Origin: Paragordius varius | Lineage: Eukaryota; Nematomorpha | Length of the DNA stretch: 64,000 nt | NCBI GenBank assembly: GCA_964247055.1 | Contig: OZ176052.1 | Coordinates: 11,656,001-11,720,000, forward strand | Direction: 5' to 3' | In this document: piece by piece, positions 50,101 through 62,541 of the stretch | Numbering within the stretch: the stretch's first letter is position 1 | Layout: every line of letters begins with the position of its first letter | Position numbers and translations under genes: made by a program | The notes under the pieces: generated by a model | What the model was told of the DNA's origin: nothing | Databases searched by the model: none | What the model saw: only the letters and a program-made list of their open reading frames with translations

Positions 50101-53100
50101 ATTCATCATCTTATTTTAGTCATTGCTAGCTTAGTATTACATAAATACGGTCATAGATATTTTATCCAACTTAACAAGTATTTAAAATGATATAAATCAT
50201 TAATGAAAGAATATATTAGATATGTTAACTAAAACATCCTTTTTGAGTCTAAGCCTTGGATTATCTAACATATATTACGATTTTTTTTCTCATTCTAAAA
50301 CACTTTTCTAGCATTTTTCTTAAAAAAGGTTTTTAATTACGTGCCTGACTTTTTTGTAATATATATATATAACTCATAATATACCAAATATTCATTTTAG
50401 TTCCAACAAAGATTCAAACATCTCATCATCATCACCAACTGTCGAAGGCTCAGAACCGTTATATTTGCTCGTTTTATCCGAACAACTCTTGTACATGCTC
50501 AGTATTTCGAGTTGTTTTTCTATTGTACAAAAACCTTATAATAAAAATAAAAATGGACAAATTTCGCCTCCTTTGTCAACTTTATTAGCCAATAATAGTA
50601 AAATTGCTCAGCCGGCTGCCAGCTCACAAAGAAATGCTTCAAATCCAACCTCAAAAAATGAAATTATTACAAATGCCTCAAAATTGTGTGTTAGCCCTAA
50701 ACTTTCTTACCCCTTTACCAATAAACAGGGATACCTGGGAAAAGGTTTTTTATTTTATATGCTTTTAGACATTGTGACACGTTACAAGGAAAGTAGTTTT
50801 TATGTCCTGAAATCATTAAAATTTGTGCAAATTACGCTTATATTTAGGTAACAATTTTATATTATGAAATTTTTTTTTAAATTAAGCTAATATGGGTATG
50901 ATAAAAGTATAAATTTTAATCTTTAAGTCTTATCGAAATTTTTTGTAATCCTTAGATTTTCTAAGAATTATCTAGAAAATGAGTTGATAAAATTTGTTTC
51001 TATATTTAGATTGCACAATATATTATTATCCCCATTAATTGTAAGATTGTCCTGTTTATTCAATAAATTGTTGAAATATCATAATCAAAGAAATGTTTTT
51101 CGAGTGTAAAATGAAGAGCTATTGTTCAAAATTATAATACAGTCATATATATGTTGAATTGACAGAAATTCGTTTTTAAATGATTATAATTTGTTTTTAA
51201 TTGTTTTAATGTTTGGTATGTCAACTTTCAACATGCGCATTTTTAAGCATTAAAATAATAATAGCTTATTTATTGTAAACAATTGAAAACAAAGTAAAAT
51301 CAATTAAAAACGTATATGTGACAATTCTAAACATACATGACTGTAATAAAAATAATATGCTTATTATTCAACATAAATAATAGATAATTTAGCCGCTCAA
51401 AACAAATTAATCGATATTGAATTCCCTACTCCGCTCTTTTTCATACCAACTTGTTCTATCATTGGCTGGAATTATGTTGAAACGTCGAACAAGTGCGTTT
51501 TTTTCTATTATATGGAAATAATTTATTTTATACAATTTCAGAAATATGCATTTTTCTCTGCGTTTTTTATTCTTTTGAAACATATATTTTCTTGTTAAAT
51601 TTAAAAGGCCATTTTACTATATGTAAATATAGGTTTTTATTTTTTTTCAATCGAAAAAATGTTTCATTAAATATTTTATTTTGTTGCAAATTCAATCAAT
51701 ATTAAGCCTTTTTTTAAACGGTATATTTTTACGATAGTTTAACCATTTACTTCAATGATGGAGATTGTATTTTGGCTCAAATTGATCCAAGCTTGATTTC
51801 CATCGATTGTATTCTAGCTCGATTGCAACAAGTTACGCAAGGGATAGAGGTTTTACATATAAAATATCTTAGATATCATCACTAATAATTATCATTTATA
51901 CATTCATTAACTGTATGATTTTGTTTTAAAATTGAAACCAGCTAATACAAAATAACATATAAAAGTTGTGGTGTTCATAATATACGCATATAAAGTTTTG
52001 TAAGATAATAAATTTTTAATCAGATATCGATTTTCATAATGGTTTTAACCAGAATGAACTGTTAATAAAATTATCTATGACTGTCCTTTATAAACCAGTT
52101 AAAACAAATTATTAGTTGATAAAGATGGTACGCAAGATAATTGGAATTTAATTTCATTTGTCTTTTCTATAATTTATTTTACTTACATTTAGAGAAGCAG
52201 TTATAATCTAATATATATTGATTTACAACATTTTTAACACTACTCGAATCATTATAATAACTAAAGAGAATAAAACATTTATAAACGGTTTAACCGTTTC
52301 ATGAACAATCCAAAATAAAAACCATTCCTATTTTACTAAATTTGTCAATATATATATATGTATATAATAGGCCTTGACTTTCACAATCGAAAAGTGTAAT
52401 AGTGAAGTTCAACTAGGGATTTACATCCAGGAAGGCGGATTTGTTACAGATATTGAAGTAGGCGGATTGGCTTGGAATGCTGGCATCCGTAAAGGATTTC
52501 GTATTATGGAGGTTTTTTCCTTATTTCTTGATTATAAAATTAAAATCGGGGATTGGAAAATATATTTTTGAATAAATTGGGTTCCATTTTTTATAATTAC
52601 AATATATTTTTATAGAAGAATAACAATAATAATTACAAAAAATCAGATATATATTCAAAAATATTAACTACTGCTCTTTTCAACAAATCCCAAAAATTTA
52701 TGATTCCAAATATATAACTTTCAAAAATGGAATACAATTAATACATCATTTTACAAACTTCCGTTAAAATAATTATTTAAAATCCTCATTTTTCTGTGTG
52801 TTATATATTTTATTAATTGATAATATATTATCTTAATTTCCCCTTTTATGCGTTTTAATAATTTTCAATTTGATATTACATATTATGACACATATATATA
52901 TTTTGATAATTTTAATCTGCATAGTTGTGTCACAAATATATCCTAACGCTGAATCTCGATCAAATCTTCATTATGCTCAAAAATGCGATAAATATACACA
53001 TTGTTGCCATCCCACCCAACACCCCAAAAAATGTTTATAATGCTCAACATTCACATAAGTATAAATTATAATTATTAGTTATATTTTTAAAAATATAGTC

Positions 53101-56100
53101 AAAACTCTTTCTGATCGGACTCGTTTTGTAAAATGACTCTTTTTATAACTTTTTTTGTACAAAACATTTTTTTTCGATGTTTTTACTGCCATAAACACGT
53201 CCATAAATCGTTAAAAAACTGATATTTATAAAAATGATTCATTGTAACTATTGTCATTTATAGCTGAAAAATGTTTTTTATTAATTAAGTTAATATTTCT
53301 AGATTTAAAAGTTTTTTTTGTGCGATTCCGTGTTTTTGCACAAAAATGTTTCACTATATATGTTATTGTTAAATAACTTAAGGTGCAAGAATCAATTTTG
53401 TCACTTTTTCATGTCAGGACTTACGCATCATCACCCGCATACACTATCATCCAAAAATACAAAACAGTAATTTATTCACTAATTTTCTTACAACGATAAA
53501 AGTTTGATAAAAGGCTTGAAAATATTTAAAAAAATTCTTCTTTTTTATAAATTTTTTAATTCAAATGCCTCTTTTCTGATAATTTGTCTCTCATAGTGTT
53601 ATATGCTGGGATCAATATTTAAATCACGTAGAAAATTTTTAGAGGGAATTTTAATATTATTTTTTACTTATTTTATTATATTATAAACTTATTATCCCAA
53701 AAAATACTTGTTTGGGATAAATGCAATTAACATGGGTTATTATGGGATCCCAATATAATTAAAAAACAAGAGCATAAGGGGCCTTTTTTAATTACAATTT
53801 TGGGTTTTTTACATTTTGCTAGTGTATCATTTTTTAGTCAAAGGCAACAATTTTTCAGTTTTCTTTGACTTAAAAAAATGTCAGCGCTGACCAAATTTCG
53901 ATTTCGATAAGGGGTTTGCCTAAAAAATATTGCTTTTGCTTGAAAAAATGTTGCGTTTGATTTAAAAATGGTATGATAAGTACCTTTGTACGCTTTCTTT
54001 ATATTTAGTGAAATCTTAAAACCAAAAAATCTACCCCTCACCTTATGTTCATCACCTCAAAGCCATCAGAAAGAAAATACAAATGTTAAATCAACAGGTT
54101 AGTAGTTTTGCTGCTTACATATATCATTATTTAATAAAATTTAGATATAATTTTCATTTTATTTCATAATCAAATATAGCATATAAGACCCACCCCACCA
54201 TTTCAAAAGCTATACAATCTCTCAATTTTAACAATAATAATAATAATCACAATGATAATAATTATATTGTCACCACTAATCAAGGTATACAATCCACATT
54301 AGAATCTCACCCCACAACAGAAGAGTTATTATTAAATAAAGAATCTTTATATTACAACACGTATCCGTCCCATTTATTTCCACAAAAATCTACAAATCTT
54401 TTGAAAGGTAAATTTGATATTTATGAACAAATTTTTTATGTAAATGATATTTTCATTAAAATTTTATTTGTTAATGTAAAAACATGTAAAACAAAAAGCA
54501 TTCTTTTGTAAGGAAAAATTTAAACCTTAATTTTAAATATTTATTTATTTTCCCAAATAAGTAATAGCGTAGATTGGTAATATCTGGACGTGATCTATAT
54601 TGGTTATATAAGTGGAATCTAGGATATAAAAATATATTTTTTTAATTTGAAATATATTTTTATATTTTCTTATAATTTCGATTTTTACTGTGGTTCTTTA
54701 CAGACAAAACTATTAAAAACTCGTGTACTACGACCGCCGATGAAACATTGCAAAATTTGGAGAGTCATTTGCAACAATTAATAAACTTTGATAAGGAAGA
54801 ACAGGAACAAAATGGTTTGCACATATAATTTTAATTTTTGACTTAATATCGCTTTATAATTATAATGAAATTTTCATAAAAATATTAGAACTATTTTATT
54901 CTTAAAAAAACAAAAATTATATATTTACAACAATGTATTTTACTGTATGAAACGAAAGGGCTTTTTTATTTTTACAATTTTTACAGTCAAACAATTGTAT
55001 ATGTTAAAAATCTTTTATTAAATAAGTTGTGGAAATCTTGCTTAAGACTTCTTATTAAATGCATAAAATGATATTTATAAATCTTAATATACTTTTTTTA
55101 GCAAAGTTCCCTAAAAATTTGCAGCAAATTAAAGACGATAATTTTTTGTTTGAAACAAAGATTTAATTTTAACATATATTTATTTATTTAAGAATTATGC
55201 GCGTAAAAATAACACAAATATAGTAACCAAAATATAATAAAGTGTTTAATTAATAATAATTTTTTTTGATATAATGTAATTTGGATTTTTTGAATATCAC
55301 AGAACGAAACCGAGACAATTTCCTCAAAAATACTTCGTTTAGCTTAGATTCAACACCCATTTTATCGACATCATCGGATACCAACTACTATTCTGGTTCA
55401 TTACCGCTCTTACGAAAAGCTAGGTATGTACAAGTGTAGTTTTATATTACAATTTTATATCCACACATTATTTTACATAATGTATCGTGGTCATTGGGTT
55501 TTAATCGATCATAATCGTTTATAAATCTAAAGTCCTTCAAATCGTAACTAAAACCAAAATTATAAATAACTATAAATGCAATAATTTATATCATGTAACT
55601 TAATGAATCCAAATTAGCTTATCAAATTGATGATATATTTGATCCATATATTGATAACCATACACAAAAGGTTTTGACTGGTTATTTTTAAAGCAATCAC
55701 ATCATTAGTTTCATAACCGATCAAACCTTATCAAGTTTATAAATTTATTGAATTTTTTTCATGATTTCATATATAAATATATGATTTAACAGCTACCCGA
55801 AATTCGCGCATTCCATAACCCTAAATTCTGAGTATCCTTCAATGCAAACGCAACATAAAGTCTATTCAAATACGTCTCAGTGTGGAGATTGGGAAGGTAC
55901 TTTAACACATCCACACGCTAAAAAAACTGCTCACCAAAAGATTGAATATCAACCTCAAAAACAACTTCTTGGTAGTTGTCCAAAAAATTTGTCTTCTCAC
56001 TCAGAAAAACAAAATCAAACAGATTGGAATGTTTTACTAGATGACACTATGAAATCTATTAAAAGTAGTAAATATATTAATATTGATTGATCTTTAATTT

Positions 56101-57395
56101 TAGAAACATTGGTAATCATTTAAAATAATATAAATTGCCGGTGTATATAACTATTTTGTTGTGGGGCAACTAAAATGTATAAATATGTGTTTTCCATTAA
56201 TCAATCAAAATATGACAGGAATTTCAAGTACACAACTAGATAAAATTTGCTATCTTTTAGATAATAAGGTTTGTTAAATAGGTATATTTTTAAGAATATC
56301 ATTTAACTATAAATGATAATACATTTTTAGCATTTGAAGATGGAAAAATTCATCATAGCTCAGATCAACTCACGAATCAACTTTTAACGCAACAATCTTT
56401 CGATTCCTCCACAAGGTATATTCTTTTTATTTTTGTATTGATAAATTTTTTTGGATATAGATGCAATAGGGTGTTCTCATTAAAAAATATATTATCATTT
56501 AGTTATATTTTTTAATTATTTTAAAATGATCTTTTACAGTTAATTGCTTCACATAAAAATAGTATTTATGAATAATGACCCAAAAATAAAATAATATTAC
56601 AAATGTGTTTTTTGATTACGCTTTTAAATTTTTTTTATTTTTAAAGTTGCAGTAGCAAACAAAAATCCACCTTAAAAATAATTTCAATTATTATTGAATT
56701 TATATAAATTAATAAAATATGATATTGATTATAGGAAATTTTTTTACATTTGTAAATCATGATAATAATGTTTGGGTAAAAAAACTTTGTTAAAAAGATA
56801 CCAAACAATTCAATAAATTATATTTTTAATTTAGCAAAAAAGATATGGTTCAGAACTTGCGAGATAAATGCCGTAAATTGGAGATTAAATGCGAAAAGGT
56901 ATATCTATACAACCTTATTTTAATTGTTAATTACTCTTCAATACAATATAAAGTGTTATCATATTATATTGTAAATTTTTATTACGGCATATAAGGGATA
57001 GTAGATGTAAAATAAAACATAAATCTTTTTAATATAATCATTAATAAAAGTAAAATATTTACAATTTTATAAAGTCAACCTATTTTTAATCCTCATTTTT
57101 AGATATAAAGACGTTAGGACTCAATATGGGGTTGAAAGCCCCATAACTCTAAAAAAGGTTTTTTAAATAAGGTTGACTTAATTTAAAAACTAAGGATTTA
57201 TATTTAATTTACGGCCTCAAAAAATAACTTAACATATTATACACCTTATCTTGACAATTGTTACCATTTCATAACTGTATGCAGGAATCACAATATAAAG
57301 CTAACCTAAAAGCTCGCCTCAATGCTCTTGTCAAAGAAAATGAAAAACTTAGGAAAGAACTTTGCATGTTAAAACAGGATTCACCACAATTATAA
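41941..57395 (+). CDS. SIPA1L-type Rap GTPase-activating protein, 22 exons
   Basis: Exons: 41941-44251, 44595-44737, 45838-45929, 46201-46300, 46554-46629, 46708-46806, 47136-47778, 48700-48806, 49068-49445, 49782-50076, 50401-50847, 51738-51849, 52371-52511, 52925-53058, 54009-54097, 54180-54407, 54704-54814, 55303-55423, 55793-56067, 56331-56415, 56835-56898, 57285-57395. The frame is continuous over 2053 residues. The first exon encodes 770 Asn/Ser-rich residues ending in the start of the SIPA1 N-terminal domain ([20 protein letters not shown]). The RapGAP domain includes [36 protein letters not shown] (catalytic Asn near residue 1058), [13 protein letters not shown] and [12 protein letters not shown] domain spans 52371-53058 ([28 protein letters not shown]). 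The C-terminus has a coiled coil ([30 protein letters not shown]). Family role: inactivates Rap at junctions and in neurons. The exon 50401-50847 is the least certain. Confidence 0.92.
47059..47119. repeat. (TA)n microsatellite in SIPA1L intron
   Basis: About 30 TA units just before the acceptor of exon 47136. The repeat runs to within about 20 bases of the splice site, replacing the usual pyrimidine tract. Confidence 0.95.
48317..48646. mobile_element. MITE-like element, copy 2 (in SIPA1L intron)
   Basis: The left end is atatactatttacagttcaa and the right end ttgaattgtaaatggtgtat, which are inverted. Inside each end are direct units: two or three ttcaccctngaacaattt units on the left, and on the right the complementary aattgttngagggtgaat unit repeated four times. 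The core (aattatgtgttttngaac, aaaatatataaaaatatagg) matches copy 1 at 16321-16559. It lies in the intron between exons 47778 and 48700. Confidence 0.75.
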
Positions 57396-58242
57396 TAATT
57401 AATATTTCAAACATTGTTTGTGGAAAATAATATATATTTATATATGCATTTTAAGCTCAGAACCATAAACTCTCTTTAGCTCTAACCAAAAAACATATAC
57501 TTTATTGCTGCAATGAAAAATGCGCATTATAAAAAAGCTACACATTATTGATATTGATGATAGATAGATAGATAGATAGAAATAGCATTAAATGTATGCT
57601 TTATGATATATAGTAATTTGGGTATATATAATAAAATTAATTACACTTTTATATATATACTCTGCAATATATTAAAGATATAATTATACTTTATTATTGT
57701 AATTATGCTATTGATATATTTATATTACCACTTATTTAATAATGTATGTTCGTTGTAAATAATCCCACCTACCCACCCACTTTTTTCTCATCAAATAATT
57801 TTTTAGACATTTTTGTTTTTGTAAAAAATGAGATGTCTCTAAAGATTGATAGTGTATATAACTCTAATAATGATTATTAGTGTCCACCACATTAAATTCA
57901 TTTATTTCATTCATTTATATGAGATGACGTGTATTATATATATAATATATGTATTTAAAACTATAAAATAATAAATTTATAAAATTGATTTATTTGTGAT
58001 TCGAATTTATTTACATTAGTTATACAACGTATAATTATAATTATGTGCGTATCGAAAGCGTTTCTGTAAATTTAGTTTCGTTTGATTTATACATATTAGT
58101 TTATATCTAGTGCCTAAACCACGAATTTTATTAGCCAAAAATAATTTCTACAAGAAATGATTTAGTATACAATCCAATGATTTGAGCCGGGGGAAAAAAT
58201 TGCATAAGTCAAACATAAAATTTGATATGTGTGTGATCGCTT
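57396..58242. other. Intergenic between convergent SIPA1L and SLC25 genes
   Basis: 3' regions of both genes. It holds a GATA tetranucleotide tract at 57559-57580 and several TA-rich palindromic stretches (57935-57955). No gene is seen. Confidence 0.6.
57559..57580. repeat. (GATA)n microsatellite
   Basis: Five and a half GATA units in the 3' region of the SIPA1L gene. Confidence 0.9.
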
Positions 58243-60533
58243 TTAATATTCATCATTAATGGGTTGACTTAATATGGGTTCATCACTCATCAAATAATTG
58301 GGTGATTCACCTTGAGTATTTTGATTATTATCATTAACAAGAGTATTTTTATGTTCATTAGTAGGGATTGTAGATTGCACAATTATATTTTTTTCTTTAC
58401 TATCAAAACTATTTTTTTCAGTTTGAACTGCAAAATAATTGTTTATGAAATGTGCCAACGTTTCATACGTGGCAAGCGTTATAGCTGTGTTTGGGATTTG
58501 ACGGATGAGATGAGTCAGCAATCCTCGATATAAACCAATGTAACTTTCTTCTCGCCAAACCAAAAATATGGTTTGCCAAAAAGATCGATATTTACTTTTG
58601 CCTTCTCGCATACGCGTCCTTGCGACCTCTGTATAAATTTTGGAAGTTTGAAATCAATAAAAAGTTAATTTATATTGGTTTAGATAAAAAGGATTCGACA
58701 AAAAGGACCTAGGATAAATTCGATGTTAGGTGAGAGAAAGATATGAATATTGAAACATTGAAATTGTATTTTGAAAGTTCCTACTCAAATATTGTAAATT
58801 CAAATATGGATGCAACATGCAAATTTTTACCCGAATAATTTAATGCCGGGAATATCTTAACAATCTTGATGTATTGCAAAATACATGATATTGATTTATA
58901 ACGAGGAGAATTAATTAATAACAAAATCTATACATACGAACAAGAGTTTAAATAAACAAATAATAAACATAAATCATGAATATTTATCCTTTTAGCCTTT
59001 CTTAACAAAAATGTGAGTTTGTATGCCTACTCTTATTTAATTATAAAGTTAATCATACCATAATTACTATAATTTTAATAAAAAATCTTCTCAAAATTTT
59101 AACATACTATCAATTTAACCAAACAGTGTAATATAAACGAAACGAAAAAATAAATATACCATGAGGGTAAGCCAATGTAGCTGCAAAAGTTTTAGCAAAA
59201 GCTGCGCAGCTCATTAACTCAAGGAATTGCAAATTCTTCGGGGAAATTTGTTGGCTCTCATTTTCACGCTGGTCGCCTTTTAAGGTTATAACGTTTCCCG
59301 CCGTTTTTAAATTACTGACATACCCTTTAAGCGATTCATAAATAAGAAAATTAAGGGCAGTTTCCGACACACCATAATACGAAGCAGTTACGCCTTTGTA
59401 AAATCCACGAAATCCGAATTCTCGCCATGTATCTTTGATACAATTCCATGTGGATAGAGTTACATGACCTTGTGTGCTAGATGGTTATATATATATATAT
59501 AGTTTGAATTTAGGGGGTGTAAAAAAACGTAAATAATACCAAATTCTAAACATTTTGCGTGCAAAACAAAAAAAATGGATGAATACCTTTTTTTATTCGA
59601 GCAAATTTTTTATCCTAATTTTTCTTAGACCTTTTTTTATTTAATATGATAAATATGGGATATGGAGGGCCTATATTTATTTTCAATGAGTAAAAAATTA
59701 AACTTGAAGGGTATATGATTGAAGTAAACGATTTTTTGGTAATGTTTTTTTCCTTATTCGAATCTTACTGTAATAATTAATGAAATTGGGGGAAAAATTT
59801 ATAATGATTCCCAAAATTTGTAATTTTAAAGAGACAAGAATTTTTAACATTTTTGTGCCCTAAGTGTTTATATAAATTTTTTTTACTATTCTTAGGATAT
59901 TATCATTGAAAAACAATCGTTTGAAAATTATGTAAATTATAAAGAAATTTATTGTATATAAATTCAACCTTTGATCAAGTTGTAACTTTGTTTTAATATA
60001 CCATATTGGGTTTGTAAGCGTAGATGTAAATAATCCTAAAATCAAATATATATTTGCCTGAGAAAGTTGCAGATAAAATAAAAACTGATGGATTGTTTGG
60101 GCCTAGTTTACCTTCCAGATAAGATTTGCTGTTTGAATATGCGCAAAAATATATTGATCTAAATATCAAATATATGTTATTTTTACCTGGCTGGTGCGAC
60201 ACCAACTAAATTTGGCAGTAAGCCCTTAAATAATCCTCGTAACCCCTCTTGATAATAAGTGTGCCAGAATATAAATAATAAATTTTACCTTATAAGATAT
60301 GGAATTTTATAGTTAAAAATTTTGCGGCTAAATGCCAATGTATGTGAATTAGTAGGGGTTACATGAATTTTTTGAAATTCATATTGTGGAACATAATTTG
60401 AAGATTGCAAACGCGTTTTTATGACCTCTAATGGGCATGTTAAAATTGTCGCTAATGTTCCAGCTAATCTTAATTTAATAAAACCAATTTTATACCCGCC
60501 TGCGACTAGATGGACTAAAGAATCTGAATTCAT
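58243..60533 (-). CDS. Mitochondrial carrier, SLC25A33/36 (pyrimidine nucleotide carrier) type
   Basis: Exons on the minus strand: 60496-60533, 60187-60468, 60058-60158, 59969-60035, 59160-59476, 58243-58628. The three carrier repeats each show their signature: [31 protein letters not shown] and [29 protein letters not shown] and [17 protein letters not shown] also match SLC25A33/36 and fly Rim2, inner-membrane carriers of pyrimidine nucleotides. A 55-residue hydrophilic C-terminal tail is unusual for the family. Two introns are tiny: 60469-60495 (27 nt) and 60036-60057 (22 nt, GC..AG). The second exon has one in-frame TAA at 60285-60287, with matching protein on both sides (KIPYLIR before, [16 protein letters not shown] after), which no canonical splice removes. 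The gene is divergent from UTP3. Confidence 0.88.
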
Positions 60534-60648
60534 ACATACAGCATTTATATCCTTGATTCAAATATTTTTCATATCATATGTTTAACTATTATACGTTTAG
60601 CGTGCATTTAAAAACGCGTTCCGGTTGAAAAAAATAAATCTTAAGAGT
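60534..60648. promoter_or_regulatory. 115-bp bidirectional promoter region, SLC25 and UTP3
   Basis: Only 115 bp separate the two opposed ATG codons, so both transcripts must start within it or overlap. It is AT-rich apart from aaaacgcgttccgg (60611-60624), a CpG-containing palindrome-like core (acgcgt). No TATA box is placed convincingly for either direction. Confidence 0.6.
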
Positions 60649-62492
60649 ATGGTTAAAACACAGGCAAGTTCTCGAAAAAACCAAGAATTTTGGGGGAAGA
60701 AGTCAAGCATCTATTATAATTCCGATGTTACAGGAAATAAATCAAAAATAAAGAAAGATGAAATTCGAGAAGTAATATTTTTTATTTAGGCTTATAATAC
60801 ACGTTTTTGGTGTATTCGAATATATTATATTTGGCCATTACTAATTTTAAAACCTTAAAAATCTTAGATTCTGGAATTGGAAGAGAAGGAAGCGATTGAA
60901 TTGCAAAACATGATGTTACAAGATCTTAAAGATGAAGATTTTACTCTAAATGAATTCAAAGTATAAATTTAATCAATTGAATATTATTATTAATTAGAGA
61001 AAAATAACTATTTTCAGATATTATAGTTCTTTTACATATTAAAAAAATACACTAAAAATTTAGTTTAAGGCATGTAGATATTTTTGAAACAAAAAAAATT
61101 TATTAAAAATTTGGTTCATAAAATTACTTTTAGGGCCGCGGTTTGAGTATCACTAGTATAGACTTTCAAAACTGTGTTGAAAAAATATAAACTAGCCGTA
61201 TAAATAAATTTTAATTTTCATCGTTAATATTACTTTTATATAAAACGCTGACATTTATCCTTTTAAATGATTTTGTTAGACTATAAGATATCTTGATTTC
61301 CCATTGTATAAGTGCAAATATGTTAAAAGGAAAACCTTCAGTTTTTAGCATAAAAAATTAAAATTTTCCCCATAGGCGGAATTATCAAACTATATTCATA
61401 AAAACTTTTACAACAGTTATTATTTTATTATTTATAAAAAAATATATTTAGGAAAATGCTTTCCAAAAAGATATTCCAACGCCCTCACACTTTCCGACAG
61501 AAAACCCAACCCATAATGACAAATTAAAATTATCAAAACTGTTAAAACGTGAATGTCCGGAATTTGTTGAATGGTCTGAAGCTATTACCACCCAAATTGT
61601 CCCCAGATTAAATATGATTCATAACATTTTGTTTCATTTTCAACATTATTCATTTGCTTTGACAAAGTTATCATCGGTTAGTATGCATCCTCTTTTAAGC
61701 GAATCGTTTGCCAAAATTAATCCACGCATAATTGACACTCTTTCTCAAACAAGAGATGTAATGGCCCTTTTCATGATTAACTTTAATTTTTATCTCACTC
61801 ATAAATGCAGTGGGAATGGCCTACTGTCTCAGGATAAATCCGTTCTTCAACACCCAGTGTATGCCAAACTAAAAAAATTGCACGCCATATTAACCCGGCT
61901 TCAGGCCACGATATCGGACCAAATTTGGGACACTTTACTACCTCGTTTACATGCTAAGCTTTGGATAAATCAGGCTTCACTGAATCAATTTTATCGGCAA
62001 AATAAGATTAAAATGTTGCCTTTGACGTCCATTGTTAAAAACACCACATCATTACCATCGCCAACAATACACTTCCCAGCAGAAAGTCAAAAACTTACTG
62101 AATCAGTAGATTTAAATTCTACCAAACTCTCACCCTCATTCATCGAGGAAAATATATCTATTGGCAAGCAAAAACATCACACCTCAAAATCTAAGGTAAA
62201 CAAAACCACACTTAAAAGTTCCCTAGAAACGGACGAACATAATGTCAATGTCAATGATGATGGTGATGATAAAAGACCCATAAATTATGAAATGTTAAAG
62301 AATAAAGGACTTACGCCTAAACGGAAAAAAGAATACAAGAATCCACGGGTCAAACACCGTGTAAGATTTGCTAAAGCGCTTAAAAAACGACGTAGTCAAG
62401 GCCCTTTACCGCCTAAAAGTATACCTAAACAGGGGATAACACGTGTATCTGGCATCAAAATTAATCTTAAAAAGAGCGTTAAAATAAAATAA
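60649..62492 (+). CDS. UTP3/Sas10 family nucleolar protein
   Basis: Three exons, 60649-60771, 60868-60960 and 61452-62492, in frame, give 418 residues. The N-terminus has EFWGKKSSIYYNSD, the Trp-Gly-Lys-Lys...Tyr-Tyr-Asn motif of Sas10/UTP3, then a Glu-rich helix (LELEEKEAIELQ). Then comes the Sas10/Utp3 homology region (SKLLKRECPEFVEWSEA, then LYLTH-like NFYLTHKCSGN). The C-terminal Sas10 domain is clear: MLKNKGLTPKRKKEYKNPR, VKHRVRFAKALKKRRSQ and a Lys-rich end. Family members act in the small-subunit processome in early 18S rRNA maturation. Acidic stretches are shorter than in most relatives. An AATAAA overlaps the stop codon (62488-62493). Confidence 0.9.
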
Positions 62493-62508
62493 ATTGGAAT
62501 TATTTATT
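62483..62508. terminator. Opposed poly(A) signals of UTP3 and PDCD2-like genes
   Basis: On the plus strand AATAAA occurs at 62483-62488 and 62488-62493, the second overlapping the UTP3 TAA. On the minus strand AATAAA lies at 62503-62508, 34 bases after the PDCD2-like stop. With cleavage 10-30 nt after each signal the two transcripts would overlap at their 3' ends. Confidence 0.6.
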
Positions 62509-62541
62509 TTTTACATTGTATAATATATGAGCCAGACATTA

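Noticed and set aside
55102-55167. Possible alternative last exon of SIPA1L (starts AKFPKNLQQ, ends TAA)
   Set aside because: A good acceptor (tttttttag) and matching phase exist, but the exon 55303-55423 continues the same frame to the conserved coiled coil, and no poly(A) signal was clearly tied to this short piece. Kept only as a remote alternative.
60187-60533. SLC25 gene as a pseudogene because of the TAA
   Set aside because: All other exons keep frame, splice sites and carrier motifs over 2.3 kb; one stop is better explained by error or unusual splicing until reads are checked.
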